Shown: positions 1-10,515 of the stretch, in pieces
How positions within the stretch are numbered: position 1 is the stretch's first letter
Layout of the letters: every line of letters begins with the position of its first letter
Origin: Acanthaster planci
Lineage: Eukaryota > Echinodermata > Asteroidea > Valvatida > Acanthasteridae
Assembly: GCF_001949145.1 (NCBI RefSeq)
Contig: NW_019091380.1
Span: forward strand, 3,275,617-3,337,826
DNA: 62,210 bases
Direction of reading: 5' to 3'
Notes under the pieces: generated by a model
Told to the model about the DNA's origin: nothing
Databases searched by the model: none
Seen by the model: the letters and a program-made list of their open reading frames with translations, nothing else
Position numbers and translations under genes: made by a program

Positions 1-72
1 GTTAATGTACTGTCAGCAGTCATTAAGTGCAGTGTCCACTGCCCTCTTGGGTTCAATACCTTGCCAGCTGAC

Positions 73-140
73 CTCCATTAGCTGAGTTAGTTAAGCCATC
101 TGCACCTGTAAACAGGAGGATGTAGGTTCAAACCCCTTGT
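73..140 (+). repeat. Degenerate tRNA-like (SINE head) sequence
   Basis: An A-box-like stretch (TAGCTGAGTTAGTTAAGC, from about 80) is followed about 30 bases on by a B-box-like GGTTCAAACC (about 125-134). This is the layout of a tRNA-derived SINE head. It lies in the MAD1L1 intron before the first visible exon. I cannot fold a clean cloverleaf, so it is not called a working tRNA gene. Confidence 0.35.
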
Positions 141-310
141 GAACAACTCTCTGAATGTTTCCCACGCTCCTAGAAAGCTCTGGGCACACAGTTCATTATA
201 AATTGCATCAGCAAAATTACTTCTTTCTGAAACAAAGTTCTATTGACAGTTATCTGATGTGATCATGCCAAGATAAGCGATTCTTATCTGTTTCTTCCTT
301 TCTGCTCCAG

Positions 311-3300
311 TTCCCCGTCCCAGTTGTCGGCCAAAATCGCTAGTCTGCAGCAAGGTCAGGTTGCTCTGTTGGAGAAGCAGGGAATTTTCCTGTCCAAGTA
401 AGCAGGGTTGTAGACTCGAGTCATTTGACTTTGACTTGAGTTGGACTCGAGTCGCTATTTTTGTGACTTGACATGGACTTGCACATTATGACTTGTTACC
501 AACGCAAGTTAGAAAACTATTAGATCAAACTTATTACAGTTTTAAATATAGGCCTATCAACTTACGCCTTATGTTCTTAAACTAATCATAAGACTTGGTT
601 CGGCTCACAACTTCTACTTTGGTCTTGTCTGCCCAAGGCCATGTCTGAATCACTTAGCTGCTGTAGTCATATTTGTCTGGCAGTGCTTATGTTTTCATTG
701 TTTTTCCCCCAACTTCAAGCTTCCTTTGAGCTTTATATTGATTTATTCATATCAGTTAATAATGCCACTTGGCCTAGAATTGGAAACCAAAATAGCGTCC
801 CAATCTCGAAGGGGCAAGACACACTAATAGAATGTTTTTATAACATCTACCCATAATCAGATATTTGTTGAGCATTCATTCAGTTTTGGGGAGAAATGGG
901 CCACATTTTGTGGTTCAAATTTTGGGTTATCTGTGCTCATCGCAAGTTCTTGGCTGCTGCCCTAGACTATAGAAGAATATTTGTGAGTGCTTCTATCAAA
1001 TTGTCTTAAAAAATGTTGAATATGATGTTAACTGATGTTTCAGCTCAAAAACGTCGTTCATGAACATGGAGCATGTTGACAGGTTGAAGGTTATTGTATA
1101 ACTTCTGCCAATCATTACCCAAGTGATATGAATTATGCATATTCTACCATTCTTACCACAGTCTGTTGCCACTCATAGTCAAACAAAATTTCCAAAACCT
1201 TCCTGTGTGGCTCAAGTCACAGATGGCGGACTAACTATGGAAGGTCTTGGAACCAAGACTAGGTTGTGGCTTGAAATCACACACAGTGCAACTTGACTTG
1301 TACTTGGACAAAAAGACTTGTGACTTGACTTGTGCTTGGACCAACTTGACTTGTGACTTGACTTGACTTGACTTGGCCTGTGANTCAAATGATTTGTGAC
1401 TTGACTTGATTTGGCCTGTGATCAAATGACTTGTGTCTTGACTCGACTTGGCCTGTAATCAGATGACTTGTTACTTGACTTGACTTGGCCTGTGATCAAA
1501 TGATTTGTGACTTGACTTGATTTGGCCTGTGATCAAATGACTTGTGACTTGACTTGTGATCAAATGACTTATGACTTGCTTGTGCTTGCAGCAAATTGAC
1601 TTGTGACATGACTTGACTTTACCTGTGATCAAATGACTTGTGACTTGACATGACTTGGCCTGTGATCAAATGACTTGTGACATGACTTGTGATCAAATGA
1701 CTTGTGACTTGCTTGTACTTGCACCAAATTGACTTGTGACTTGACTTGCGATCAAATGACTTGTGACTTGACTTGACTTGGCCTGTGATCAAATGACTTG
1801 TGACTTGACTTGTGCTTGGACCAAATGGCTTGTGACTTGACTTAGACTCGCAAAAATTGATTTGTGACTTTACTTGGACTTGCAAAAGTAGACTTGTTAC
1901 CACCTCTGCAAATAAGCAAACAAGTGTTTCTCCCTTTTGTGTTCAAAACTCTCCGTAATCATTGAAAAACGAGACAGCCGTATGCACAGTGCTGGTTTGT
2001 GTCCACACATTGTAATAAAAGTTGTTGCCTTTGTAGTTGATACAGCAGAATAGAAGGTTTTACATTTCTTTTGTGTATCTTTCAATATAGAATTTGTTTC
2101 CGTGTGCTTATTCTCTTTCAGTTCACATTCGTTTGAGCAGGCCTACAGTGCCACAAAAGAAAAACTAGCCTCCACCACCCAGGAGTTACTGAAGCTCCAA
2201 GAGGATAAGAAACAACAGGAAGATCTGGTCAAGCGGCTGCAAAGGAGACTACTACTTCTCACAAAAGTATTCAATTTGTGCTTTCTGTACAGATTAGAAA
2301 TTATGAAATTTGCATTTAATTTTGTCTTAGTAGCAGTCAATTTCAGACTATAATTGTGTATAACTCTGTTCCATCTTCCTCAAACCATCTTTTTCAAACA
2401 GTGTAATTTTGTTTTGTTTCTTTATTTTCATTTTTTTGAGGAATACACGAGTCAGGGAATCAAATCAAAACTAAAACAAGTTAGAAATTATCACGTTTTT
2501 TCATCTTTTTATGTGTACTCGCTTAAAACTTGTTATCAAACAGCATGCTTGGAAGACTGAGGTATGTGATTGGTTTCAATTTGAAGGAACGGGATGGAAT
2601 GAGACAAATCCTGAATTCCTATGATAGTGAAGTCACGAGTATGGGCTATGAACCACAGTGCAATGACCGACTAAGACAAGCAGAGGCCAACCTACAAACT
2701 TGCCACAGACAGATCGAAATTCTGGAGGTAAAAAATACAATCATGTTTATTTCATTTTGGTTCAATGTTGCACTGATTTGTGATCTCAACCTCAAACAGG
2801 GTTTGGCTTATTGTGAGATTTTAAACTTTATTCAGGTTTTCACTACCCAGGGAAAATAAAGTGGATTTGTTGTTAACATGTTTTAAATATTTGAATTAAG
2901 AACACATAATTGACCCAGTTGAGTAAATGATGTAAATAGTACAGACGTTTCTTAATAATTGATTTCATCATTACTTGAGTAAAGTATCAGGTTTCATCTG
3001 GTTTTCAGGATAAACAAACATGGCTGCCTCTTTCATTTTGTGAATTGTGATTGTGTTTCTACATGTACCACCATTGTAGCATGACATCAAGGCAGCTACA
3101 GAAGAGGCTGGCAAATGCAGACTGGAAAATAAACAGGTAAACAGTTCCTGATCAGCACAGAGGACTGGTGTACATTATGTAGAAACTGTAGACAGAATGA
3201 CCATTTGAATTACTGTCTATGATTCTGTTAGTCTGCGCAGCGTTAACAATTATTGATATCATCAATCAGAAATAAATTGTGTAGAAACTGTAGACAGAAT

Positions 3301-6300
3301 GACCGTTTGAATTACTGTCTATGATTCTGTTAGTCTGCGCAGCGTTAACAATTATTGATATCATTAATCAGAAATTAATTGTTTTTTAAAGAGATTCACA
3401 GACTTGGTACGTTCTTTTGACATGAAATGTTTTGTCGTCACTAGCTTGAGTCTCAGGTTGCCCAACTGCAGAGTGAACTTGCTGTGGCGAAGACAGTTCC
3501 GCCCGCCCCTACGCAGTCCCTGTCTATGGTCACTGATGAGACTACTGCTCATCAGGCCGACGATGTCCAGGCATTGAAGAGTAGAATAAAGGAGCTTGAA
3601 GAGGAGAACGTGAAATTGGCTGAAAAGAATGAGTCTCTGGATATGTTATTGGAACGGAGAGCGCTGAAGGTTAATAACGTTTTAATGACTCTGAGTAATA
3701 ATTGTTGGTGGCGCTATTTTGTTTATTGTGAGACTCACAAGAGGACGCATCACAGTGGTCAGTGCATGTAAAAAGCACTGATGGGGCTGACTATTTTTCA
3801 ACTGAATGTGTACAAATTTCTAATGTCATTATGTATGAAAGATGTGCGTGAAAACAGGTGTATTCTGCCTGGCCTCGGTGAAGAATATGAACCCCTTACA
3901 GTTTGATGTTGGCTGTACCAAAGTCACTCTGGCTAAGTGGGCTTAAAAATTGGCCGTAAAACCTGCAGATATTAGACCAGGCCCCAGACTACGGATCACC
4001 TGCTGAGATGCCTGGTAATGACCCTCCCCCTTGTTCCAAAGAAGACCTGGCTACATGCAACCCAGTTGCCGAAGAATGTTAAGATTGATGCGTGATACCA
4101 TCAGAACTTGTTTGTCAGTTAATAAACGTAATATTTTGAAGTTGTTTTCTTGCTAAGTAGTGTTAAAAGTCAGGATGTTTTGGGAGACCTTTCACAAATG
4201 CATAAGAAATGAATCCAGATTGTTGGAGTATGATTTCATCTTAACATTGTCTCAACTTGGTCTTAAAAAAGTTTTAAGGAGATTTTTTAATACTGGTGAT
4301 TCACAATAGTGCGCCTCCAAGAGTTTGCAACGCGTTGGCTAATCACAACGTGCGAAATCTGTCGACCCTTTTTGAACCTGCATTGGGTCGACAGATTTTG
4401 TGCAGCCTAATTGGCCAACGCGTTGAAAACTCTTGGAGGCATGCTTGATCACCTAGTTAGTTATTGATATAGTCCATGTCAAGGCCGTTTGCTTCTTTTA
4501 ACACAGTTTGACGATAACTCTTATTTCCTGCCCTAACTAGGGTGATTACGACCCCATGAAAACCAAAGTCATCAGCTTCTCCCAGAACCCAGCAGCCTTG
4601 GTGCGGCAGGAGCGGTCGGCCGAGATGAAGCGCCTGAAGGAGGAGGCAGAGTTGTTGAGGAAGAGGGTGCAGGTCCTTGAGCAGGGTGGGGCTGGGGAGG
4701 ACGTCACCCAGGTCGTCATGGAGAAGATGACGGAGTCGACTGCACAGGAGGTTGAAGGTAATCGCTGTCCAAACAACTGCATCACAGGAGCAGATTGATT
4801 TAAATTGCAGTCCCAAATGAAAACAGGTAGCCAGGAAGCTACACCTGCTGACGTCATGAAATGTTCTCTTTGATTATGCTTATGTTTGATGTATGAACTG
4901 ATCTTAACTCTGTAAGCTTCTCAGTAGATTGCTTGTGATGAGATTTAAGTGAGGTTAATAATTCATAAATTCAGAGCAAAATCTTTTTTTGAGTTTTGTG
5001 TTTTTGAAATTGTTATTTAAGACTGCAGAGTCTTGTTATTGGTTTTGAAATTTCCATCTTAATGCTGTGCTTTTTTTATGGCGGTTGACAACACTTTCCA
5101 GTGCCACTTGTGTGGATTTCACTAATCCCCTTATTGTAATGTTCAAATACATCACTTATTATAAGAGTGTGTCTTGTTATTTGCTGGTTCAAACACCATT
5201 GTTTGCAGATCTCAAGAAGCAGTTGTCTGAGTCGGAGCTGCGCAACCAGCGCCTCAAAGAAGTCTTCCAGAAGAAGATCCAGGAGTTCCGAGAGGCTTGT
5301 TACCGGCTGACAGGGTACCAGGTGAACATATCCAACGACAACCAGTACCGACTCATGTCGATGTATGCAGAGAGGGAGACTGACGTGCTGCTTTTTCAGG
5401 TAACCATTCGCTCCAAGTTATGTGGCTCAGTTACTCAGGGTACCAGTCACAGCTGGTATCCAGAGAGACTTTACTGGCAAGCAGGGGGTGCATTCCAGTA
5501 GTTTCCATGGGGCAGCCCTGACCCCTGGATGGCCGTATGCGCTGTCTGTTTAACAAGCGAGACTGTGGATAAGATTGAACCCAAGTCTACCCGTGGAAGC
5601 TATCCAAATATACCCTTTGACGGCTTGAATGGAGTCTGATACATAGCTCAGTGAATCCTCATAGCAACAGTGTTCAAGAGTCTTAAACTAGAAAGGCATG
5701 TAGGAATTGTTTCTTTTGAGAAGCACTGTGGTTCTGATTTTTTTCATTCACAATCAAAATTGCGCTTCTCAGATGAGTTTATGTCAACATGGGGTCGCCG
5801 AAAATGTCACTAGTTTACGTCTTGCCAGAGAGTCTTTGTCTTGCATCTGTTGCTTTGTGCTTGTTCCAGCATGATGATTCCTTGTAAAATCCTTTTCAAA
5901 TCAAATCCATGGCAAATTTGTCAGTTACTTTCCATGGTCTGAAAAATCCATCTTAAAAAACCAAGCAAAAATATTTCAGCAAGCTTTTCTTTAAAAAGAA
6001 CAACGTGTGATTGTGTGTCACTTCTTCACGTTGTTGCTGGACCACGATTTTCCTGGAATGGTTTTATACATTCACCTGATAAGATCTGAATTAAACAGTT
6101 CTTTCAAGGTGAAGGTCCTATTTTTGTCACTTTCCGTAATTTTGGTAATTTTTAAATCTTCACTCCGTTCCTGATTTCCATGGACACATTCTTGAAATAT
6201 ATGGTTGTTATTGAAGGCAACTGCGACTGGTGAAATGCAGCTTCTGGAAAATGACTTCTCATCCACCCTGAGTGATTTCATTGACTCCTTCCTGCACCAG

Positions 6301-6372
6301 CAAGACAGTATCCCAGCATTCCTGAGTAGTGTGACCCTTGACCTGTACAGCCATCAGACCATGGTTGGTTGA
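311..6372 (+). CDS. MAD1L1: MAD1-like mitotic spindle assembly checkpoint protein, C-terminal part (5' end outside window)
   Basis: MAD1 is a coiled-coil kinetochore and nuclear-pore protein that recruits MAD2 and drives its conversion for the spindle checkpoint. Visible coding exons: 311-397, 2122-2266, 2587-2727, 3080-3136, 3445-3669, 4541-4757, 5209-5399 and 6217-6372 (stop TGA 6370-6372). Introns are GT-AG and phases agree; the exons give about 405 residues, a bit over half of the roughly 718-residue human protein. The early exons encode long Glu/Lys/Gln-rich coiled coil. Exon 6 carries a MAD2-interaction motif, KVISFSQNP at 4565-4591, fitting K-hydrophobic-hydrophobic-x-hydrophobic-xxx-P. 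Exon 7 carries the conserved RLK triplet (5250-5258), known from the family to help bind BUB1. The last two exons form the RWD-like C-terminal domain (ACYRLTGYQ, then [10 protein letters not shown]). The acceptor of the last exon has a weak pyrimidine tract, and the 3445 acceptor was chosen over a second AG at 3456-3457 because it keeps more coiled coil. Identity is secure; the N-terminal exons are missing. Confidence 0.95.
403..1908. mobile_element. Non-autonomous hAT-like DNA transposon in MAD1L1 intron
   Basis: The left end reads CAGGGTTGTAGACTCGAGTC and the inverted right end reads CAGAGGTGGTAACAAGTCTA. CAGRGGTG-type termini are typical of hAT elements. The element is flanked by 8-base direct repeats, CAAGTAAG at 395-402 and CAAATAAG at 1909-1916 (7 of 8 match), the hAT target-site duplication length. 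The interior has no transposase reading frame that I recognise and is largely an ACTTG-rich tandem array. The 71-codon ORF at 641-856 has no recognisable domain. The left duplication overlaps the splice donor of the MAD1L1 exon ending at 397. Confidence 0.75.
1240..1880. repeat. ACTTG-rich tandem array, about 37-base unit
   Basis: The core GCCTGTGATCAAATGACTTG recurs at 36-38 base spacing (GCC at 1376, 1414, 1451, 1488 and 1524), with shorter ACTTG sub-repeats between copies. The array fills the right part of the hAT-like element. An ambiguous base (n) at 1384 lies inside it, so the copy number in the assembly may be unreliable. Confidence 0.85.
3179..3380. repeat. Two-copy tandem duplication, 102-base unit
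   Basis: GTAGAAACTGTAGACAGAAT begins at 3179 and again at 3281, and the sequence stays nearly identical for a full 102-base period with only a few substitutions. It sits in the MAD1L1 intron between the exons ending at 3136 and starting at 3445, and touches neither splice site. Confidence 0.9.
3670..4540. other. MAD1L1 intron (871 bases)
   Basis: This intron separates the exon ending in the ERRALK segment from the exon starting GDYD, a junction that matches continuous sequence in human MAD1. It holds a foldback element at 4305-4448. I see no other coding or RNA signal in it. Confidence 0.8.
4305..4448. repeat. Foldback (MITE-like) element
   Basis: The left arm (about 4315-4367) contains GCCTCCAAGAGTTTGCAACG, then GCGTTGGC and CTGTCGACCC. 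The right arm (about 4391-4448) is its imperfect reverse complement, with GGGTCGACAG, GGCCAACGCG and CTCTTGGAGGC. Arms of about 55-60 bases and a short loop make a strong hairpin. It ends about 90 bases before the next MAD1L1 exon. I see no clear target-site duplication. Confidence 0.7.
5400..6216. other. MAD1L1 last intron (817 bases)
   Basis: The donor GTAACC follows CAG at 5399, and the acceptor is TTGAAG ending at 6216. I see nothing in it beyond ordinary AT-rich intron sequence. Confidence 0.75.
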
Positions 6373-6626
6373 ATGACCCAGGGCATTCAAGTGTCACAGA
6401 TGATCAGAAATATCTTAGTATACAGTGATTAGACATTTACTAAATTTTACTAAAACCACTTGTAAACATGGGATGGTAACGTTTCACCTAATCACTTCTT
6501 GGCAAAGGCTGCATTTAAATATTAGCTGGAAACCAATCACAAGAGATATGTGCTATTGCATGGCAAGTTGACTGGTAACCTTTATTGCTATTTTTTAGCT
6601 ATAGTGTAATTATTTACTGCACTTAG

Positions 6627-6768
6627 TTCTTTGAGATTTACTCTGGTTTAATGGCGTACCAAAAAGAGCAGAGGAATCTTCCAATGAACTATTTAAGAAC
6701 TGTTTTAAAGAGAAACTAAAAAGTTCCATGGTACGCCATTTTTCTACCAGAGCAAAGAATTAAAAAAA
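6627..6768. repeat. Inverted repeat with AATGGCGTACC arms
   Basis: TTCTTTGAGA, ACTCTGGTTT and AATGGCGTACC (about 6627-6661) are matched in reverse complement by GGTACGCCATT, CTACCAGAG and CAAAGAATT (about 6730-6761). The hairpin is MITE-like and about 140 bases long. It falls in the probable MAD1L1 3' UTR. Confidence 0.65.
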
Positions 6769-7000
6769 GGGAAAAATAAACAAAGAAAAAGGAAACAAAA
6801 ACCTCTAGATGTATATGAGATGCACTGCACTGTAATGGAACTTAAACTGCTAGAATTGTCCAAGCCTGACTTTGTTTTTAAAGAAACATGATTACATTGT
6901 ATGTTGTTTCTCTTTGCCCAGGGTATTTCGATTTAAGTAAACATTTGTATCGAGGAACACTAAGGGCATTGTGGTAAAGACTAACAAGCATTTTCATTTC

Positions 7001-7006
7001 AATAAA
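7001..7006 (+). terminator. MAD1L1: Candidate poly(A) signal of MAD1L1
   Basis: AATAAA lies about 630 bases after the stop codon. A weaker-placed alternative is at 6775-6780. Confidence 0.4.
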
Positions 7007-7010
7007 ATTC

Positions 7011-10000
7011 CTGGACAAGCTTTTTTTTATGAATCCACAACGTAAACCCAGTCTTCAAACTTTCTTAGGGATTCTTAAGCGGACAGACGATTGGCAAATT
7101 CTCGTTTAACAAATGTATCAATACACTGAAAAAAATAATTTTTAGGTTGAAATAATGCATAGTAGCCCGTCTTTGTTGTATGATTTTGGTTAAAATATTT
7201 AACTTTCAATAAAACAGCAGCATGCAGTGTGCTTCTGGTGATTTGAGGAATAGTCATTTTATGGTGGTGGGATTTTGTGTTGGACAATGTAAGTTACAGT
7301 AAGGTGACCCCCATGCTCAAGTCACTTCTTGACTAACTGAAGGTTATTCTTCCATACAAAATTAACATCTAGCGTTTCATGCTTTTGGTCTATGCCTATT
7401 CCAGTAAAAGTAAGACGAGTCAAATAGCTTGATATTAATATTAGTTTAGTTCAAATAGCTGTAATATTGAATCTAACTTCGCAAGTTCGGCAGACTTGGT
7501 TGACATCGCCCAAGCCACCTTGAAAATGTTGATTTCACAAGTTACAACATTAAGCAGGAAAATGTTTTATTACCAGATGCACGCTATGGTTAGTTTAACT
7601 CGAAACGCAATGAAAATGGTTGCTTTTCCTGTGCCCTTCATGGCAATGCTGTTACAGAATATGCCGTGTTAAACAGCGCGTGGGTATGCATTATCAATTA
7701 AACTGACCGGAAGCCATCAGCATGGTGCCAGATCGAGGCCATTTAAAAATGGACATGTATTTGGCTACGGCTTGTGTGAACGGGAGAGGTTAAAGGTACA
7801 GTCCTACAATTGAAGCTTTCTGTGAAACAACTCTTTTAGACAAGCTGTCATTTTGATGAAAGCAACGAAAGACCATTTCCAACCATGTGTCTAAAGACGC
7901 ACGAACATCGCGTAGCTACGTCTAATCGGCCGAATGAGAACGTGTCCTGAATTTGGATGTACATGTTATTCAAAACATGACTGCAACATTTGATTGGAAC
8001 TTGAAGCCCCTAGAATTTGGTTTTTCTCGGAAGGTACAGCATCCCAAGAGTTTAACCATCATAGGGTTAGTTGTAAAGCACCCTTCTTTACATTTTTGGC
8101 ACTTTTGTTGCTTCAAACGGACATTATATACGAATGAGTAATGACGCGCTGTTCCTTTAAGGAGGCTGGCAGCCAGTGGCTTCATGCATTTCACGTAGAT
8201 ACACGCGTCATTTCCAGCCTTAGCCGAGTCATTGGGATAGTGCTAGTCTTGATGTACAAGGATTCTATAATTAGAAACTGCCTCGGCCTGTCAACCCCTA
8301 CGAGATTCATCAGATTAGTGGTTGGTTCCGCTTCGTGATTGTTCATTATGTAAATATGACCCCTCGGGTAAGTTTGATGTCATTTCAGATTGTGTAAAGG
8401 TTGGATGCCTTTAGAGTTAACCGCATGCAGTTGCAGGAGATGAAAAATGCCTTTAGTAGTGGTCAACCTTGTCCTTAGATTTTTTTCATAATGCATAGAC
8501 TTAAACATTTTCCTTTATATAAGAGACTGCAAACAAAGTATAAAGAACTACAAACAAAAACTAACATAACGCTAATACACCTCAAAACAAAAACACACGT
8601 TGTTCTCACGAAACTGAGTGTAATGCCGATATTTATTTATGGCAGTAATTGAAAGTTTGAGCTAAAACCAGTACTTTGGAATCGGTAGCCCTGCCTGTTG
8701 TGTACAAAATGTGGGGTTTGAAATTGGTTTGTTTATTGTGTTAGTTTAAATTCCGCTGGTAACTTGAAAAGACTCTGTGAATACTACGAGGATCATTAAA
8801 AATGAAGTAGAAATTGAACTAAGTTATTTTACAAAGGTCCGTCGAAGGTAAAGGGAAAAGTAGAATTGAGAATTGGCATTTGTGAATCAACTTCACTGAA
8901 AACGTGTTTCAACTCGGCTGCCCTGTTGTCATTTAATTTATTCGAAGAGATAACTTGTCTTTGGACTATATAAAGACATTGTACAGTAGCTCTGAAAATG
9001 TTTTCATTTCGTCTTTATCAGGTGAGAAATGTTGCACAGTTAACCTTAAAAGCTTTCAAAGCATGATCGTGAAATTTTGATCAAGAAAAAAAAAACTGAC
9101 TTAATCAGCATCCTCTTCCTACGGTTATCCGGCCAAAACAAAATCAGTTTTAATTTGTGGACCAGACACGAAAACGGAATGCACTTAACGGCTCGCCGTT
9201 GAAACCCAATTTATGACAGGACCTATTATGTCAAAATGAACACAGCTTGGTAATTGCTCGACTCGATTCCTCGTCATGTTCGGGAGCCCTCAATCGCGTC
9301 AAATTCATCAGATCAGAAAGCTGCCTGCAGACATCACAATCCGACCTGTAGAAATCTCGTCTGCTCGCCACACGTTCGTACTGATAAGCTAATTGCACGC
9401 ATACCGCACGCCTTATCAAAATTAGTGACTTCGTCAATATGAATATTCATATTCTATTGCTCAACCTCATTGGTGCTGATGGTGCCCGGCAGGTGTTCGG
9501 CTTCGCGCGGGCGCTTTGTGAGTCGAAGCTGAGTCAAACGCAAAGTCAATGCCACTGTGTCACAAAAAAAGAAAGAAAAATGCGCACTACAATGTGGCAT
9601 TCGTTTTGGAAACTGTTGTATTCAACGCGTAGTGACCGCCTGTCCAAATCGATGTTGCCGTGATTCACTTTGCAAGAAATGCAATTGTGCGTTAGCTTGG
9701 ACAAAGTGGACACATGACATGTACCGAAATCCTTCATTTGTCAACGGAGGATCGAGCAAGCCGACGAGTGTGTTCCAGGTCTGTGCCGTTATTAGTCGTT
9801 AGTTGTCTGAAGTGAAGGATTCGGTGCGCTGCACCGGCCATGTGAAGTTAATCAAGCCGCAACTGTGGTAGGTAGCGGTTTTCATCACAGCATTGGTGAT
9901 GTTTTCAGGTAACTAACTTCGGAGGCTTGCAAAACAATTATGGTCTCCGGTGAATGTTATAAGAGACTTATTTGTGAGCTTACCGTTGGATTAATTAATG

Positions 10001-10515
10001 ACGTCTTGATGACGCAGGCGATGCCACAAAAATCCATTTTGCGTTGGGTTTGAAGTCAAAGTTTCCTTATATTGAATTTCATGCGGCGAGTAATTCAGAA
10101 CAGCCTAGGAGCTGTTCAACTCAAAACAAGCCAAACTGAGATTTCTTCCCAGACCAAGCGAAAAACCTAAATCATCCGTTTTAAAGTCGACCATTTCAAA
10201 ACACTGCCTTGCGGTCGCGGTAGTCGTCACAGCGAGTGCGTTAGATTGGAATGGTGATTGCTCGGATTGGATGAGTCTGTTCTTCAGACCTTCCATCGTG
10301 AATCATGATTCACAAATATTGGCTGACCTTGGCCGTCGTCCTCGCCTCTTAAGAACTACCGCCACGGCAGACTCCTAGGTGCAGTACGACTCAACAACGC
10401 GGGAGATATTTGTCGAGACTGCCACGGGAGACAGAATTATTCCTATTAAATCTGTCAACTGAAGCTCTTTGCGACGGAAGCAGGAATTGCAGCAGACGTG
10501 TAACGAGCCGTCATC
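7011..10515. other. Intergenic region and presumed RASD promoter/5' UTR
   Basis: No recognised gene lies here. Short ORFs on both strands (for example 7953-8141, 9254-9442 and 9557-9802) have no recognisable domain. An in-frame TAA at 10501-10503, five codons before the RASD ATG, bounds the coding start. A TATAAA-type box with a donor-like GTGAGA downstream occurs near 8967-9025. Confidence 0.6.
8967..9025 (+). promoter_or_regulatory. Possible TATA promoter with short leader exon
   Basis: TATATAAAG at about 8967-8975 is followed about 50 bases later by CAG/GTGAGA (donor at about 9021). This is the arrangement of a TATA promoter feeding a short non-coding first exon. A matching acceptor could be TTGCAG shortly before the RASD ATG. 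It could equally be chance in AT-rich DNA. Confidence 0.2.

Larger units (their letters stand above)
6373..7010 (+). other. MAD1L1: MAD1L1 3' UTR (inferred)
   Basis: Non-coding sequence after the TGA contains two canonical AATAAA signals, at 6775-6780 and 7001-7006. Either could end the transcript. A foldback repeat lies between the stop and the first signal, so it may be part of the mRNA. The exact 3' end is inferred. Confidence 0.5.

Noticed and set aside
641-856. 71-codon ORF inside the hAT-like element
   Set aside because: It shows no transposase or zinc-finger signature and is short enough to be chance.
1240-1880. Regularly spaced repeats that could suggest a CRISPR array
   Set aside because: The unit is a contiguous tandem repeat without unique spacers, it lies inside a transposon in an animal intron, and no cas-like gene is present.
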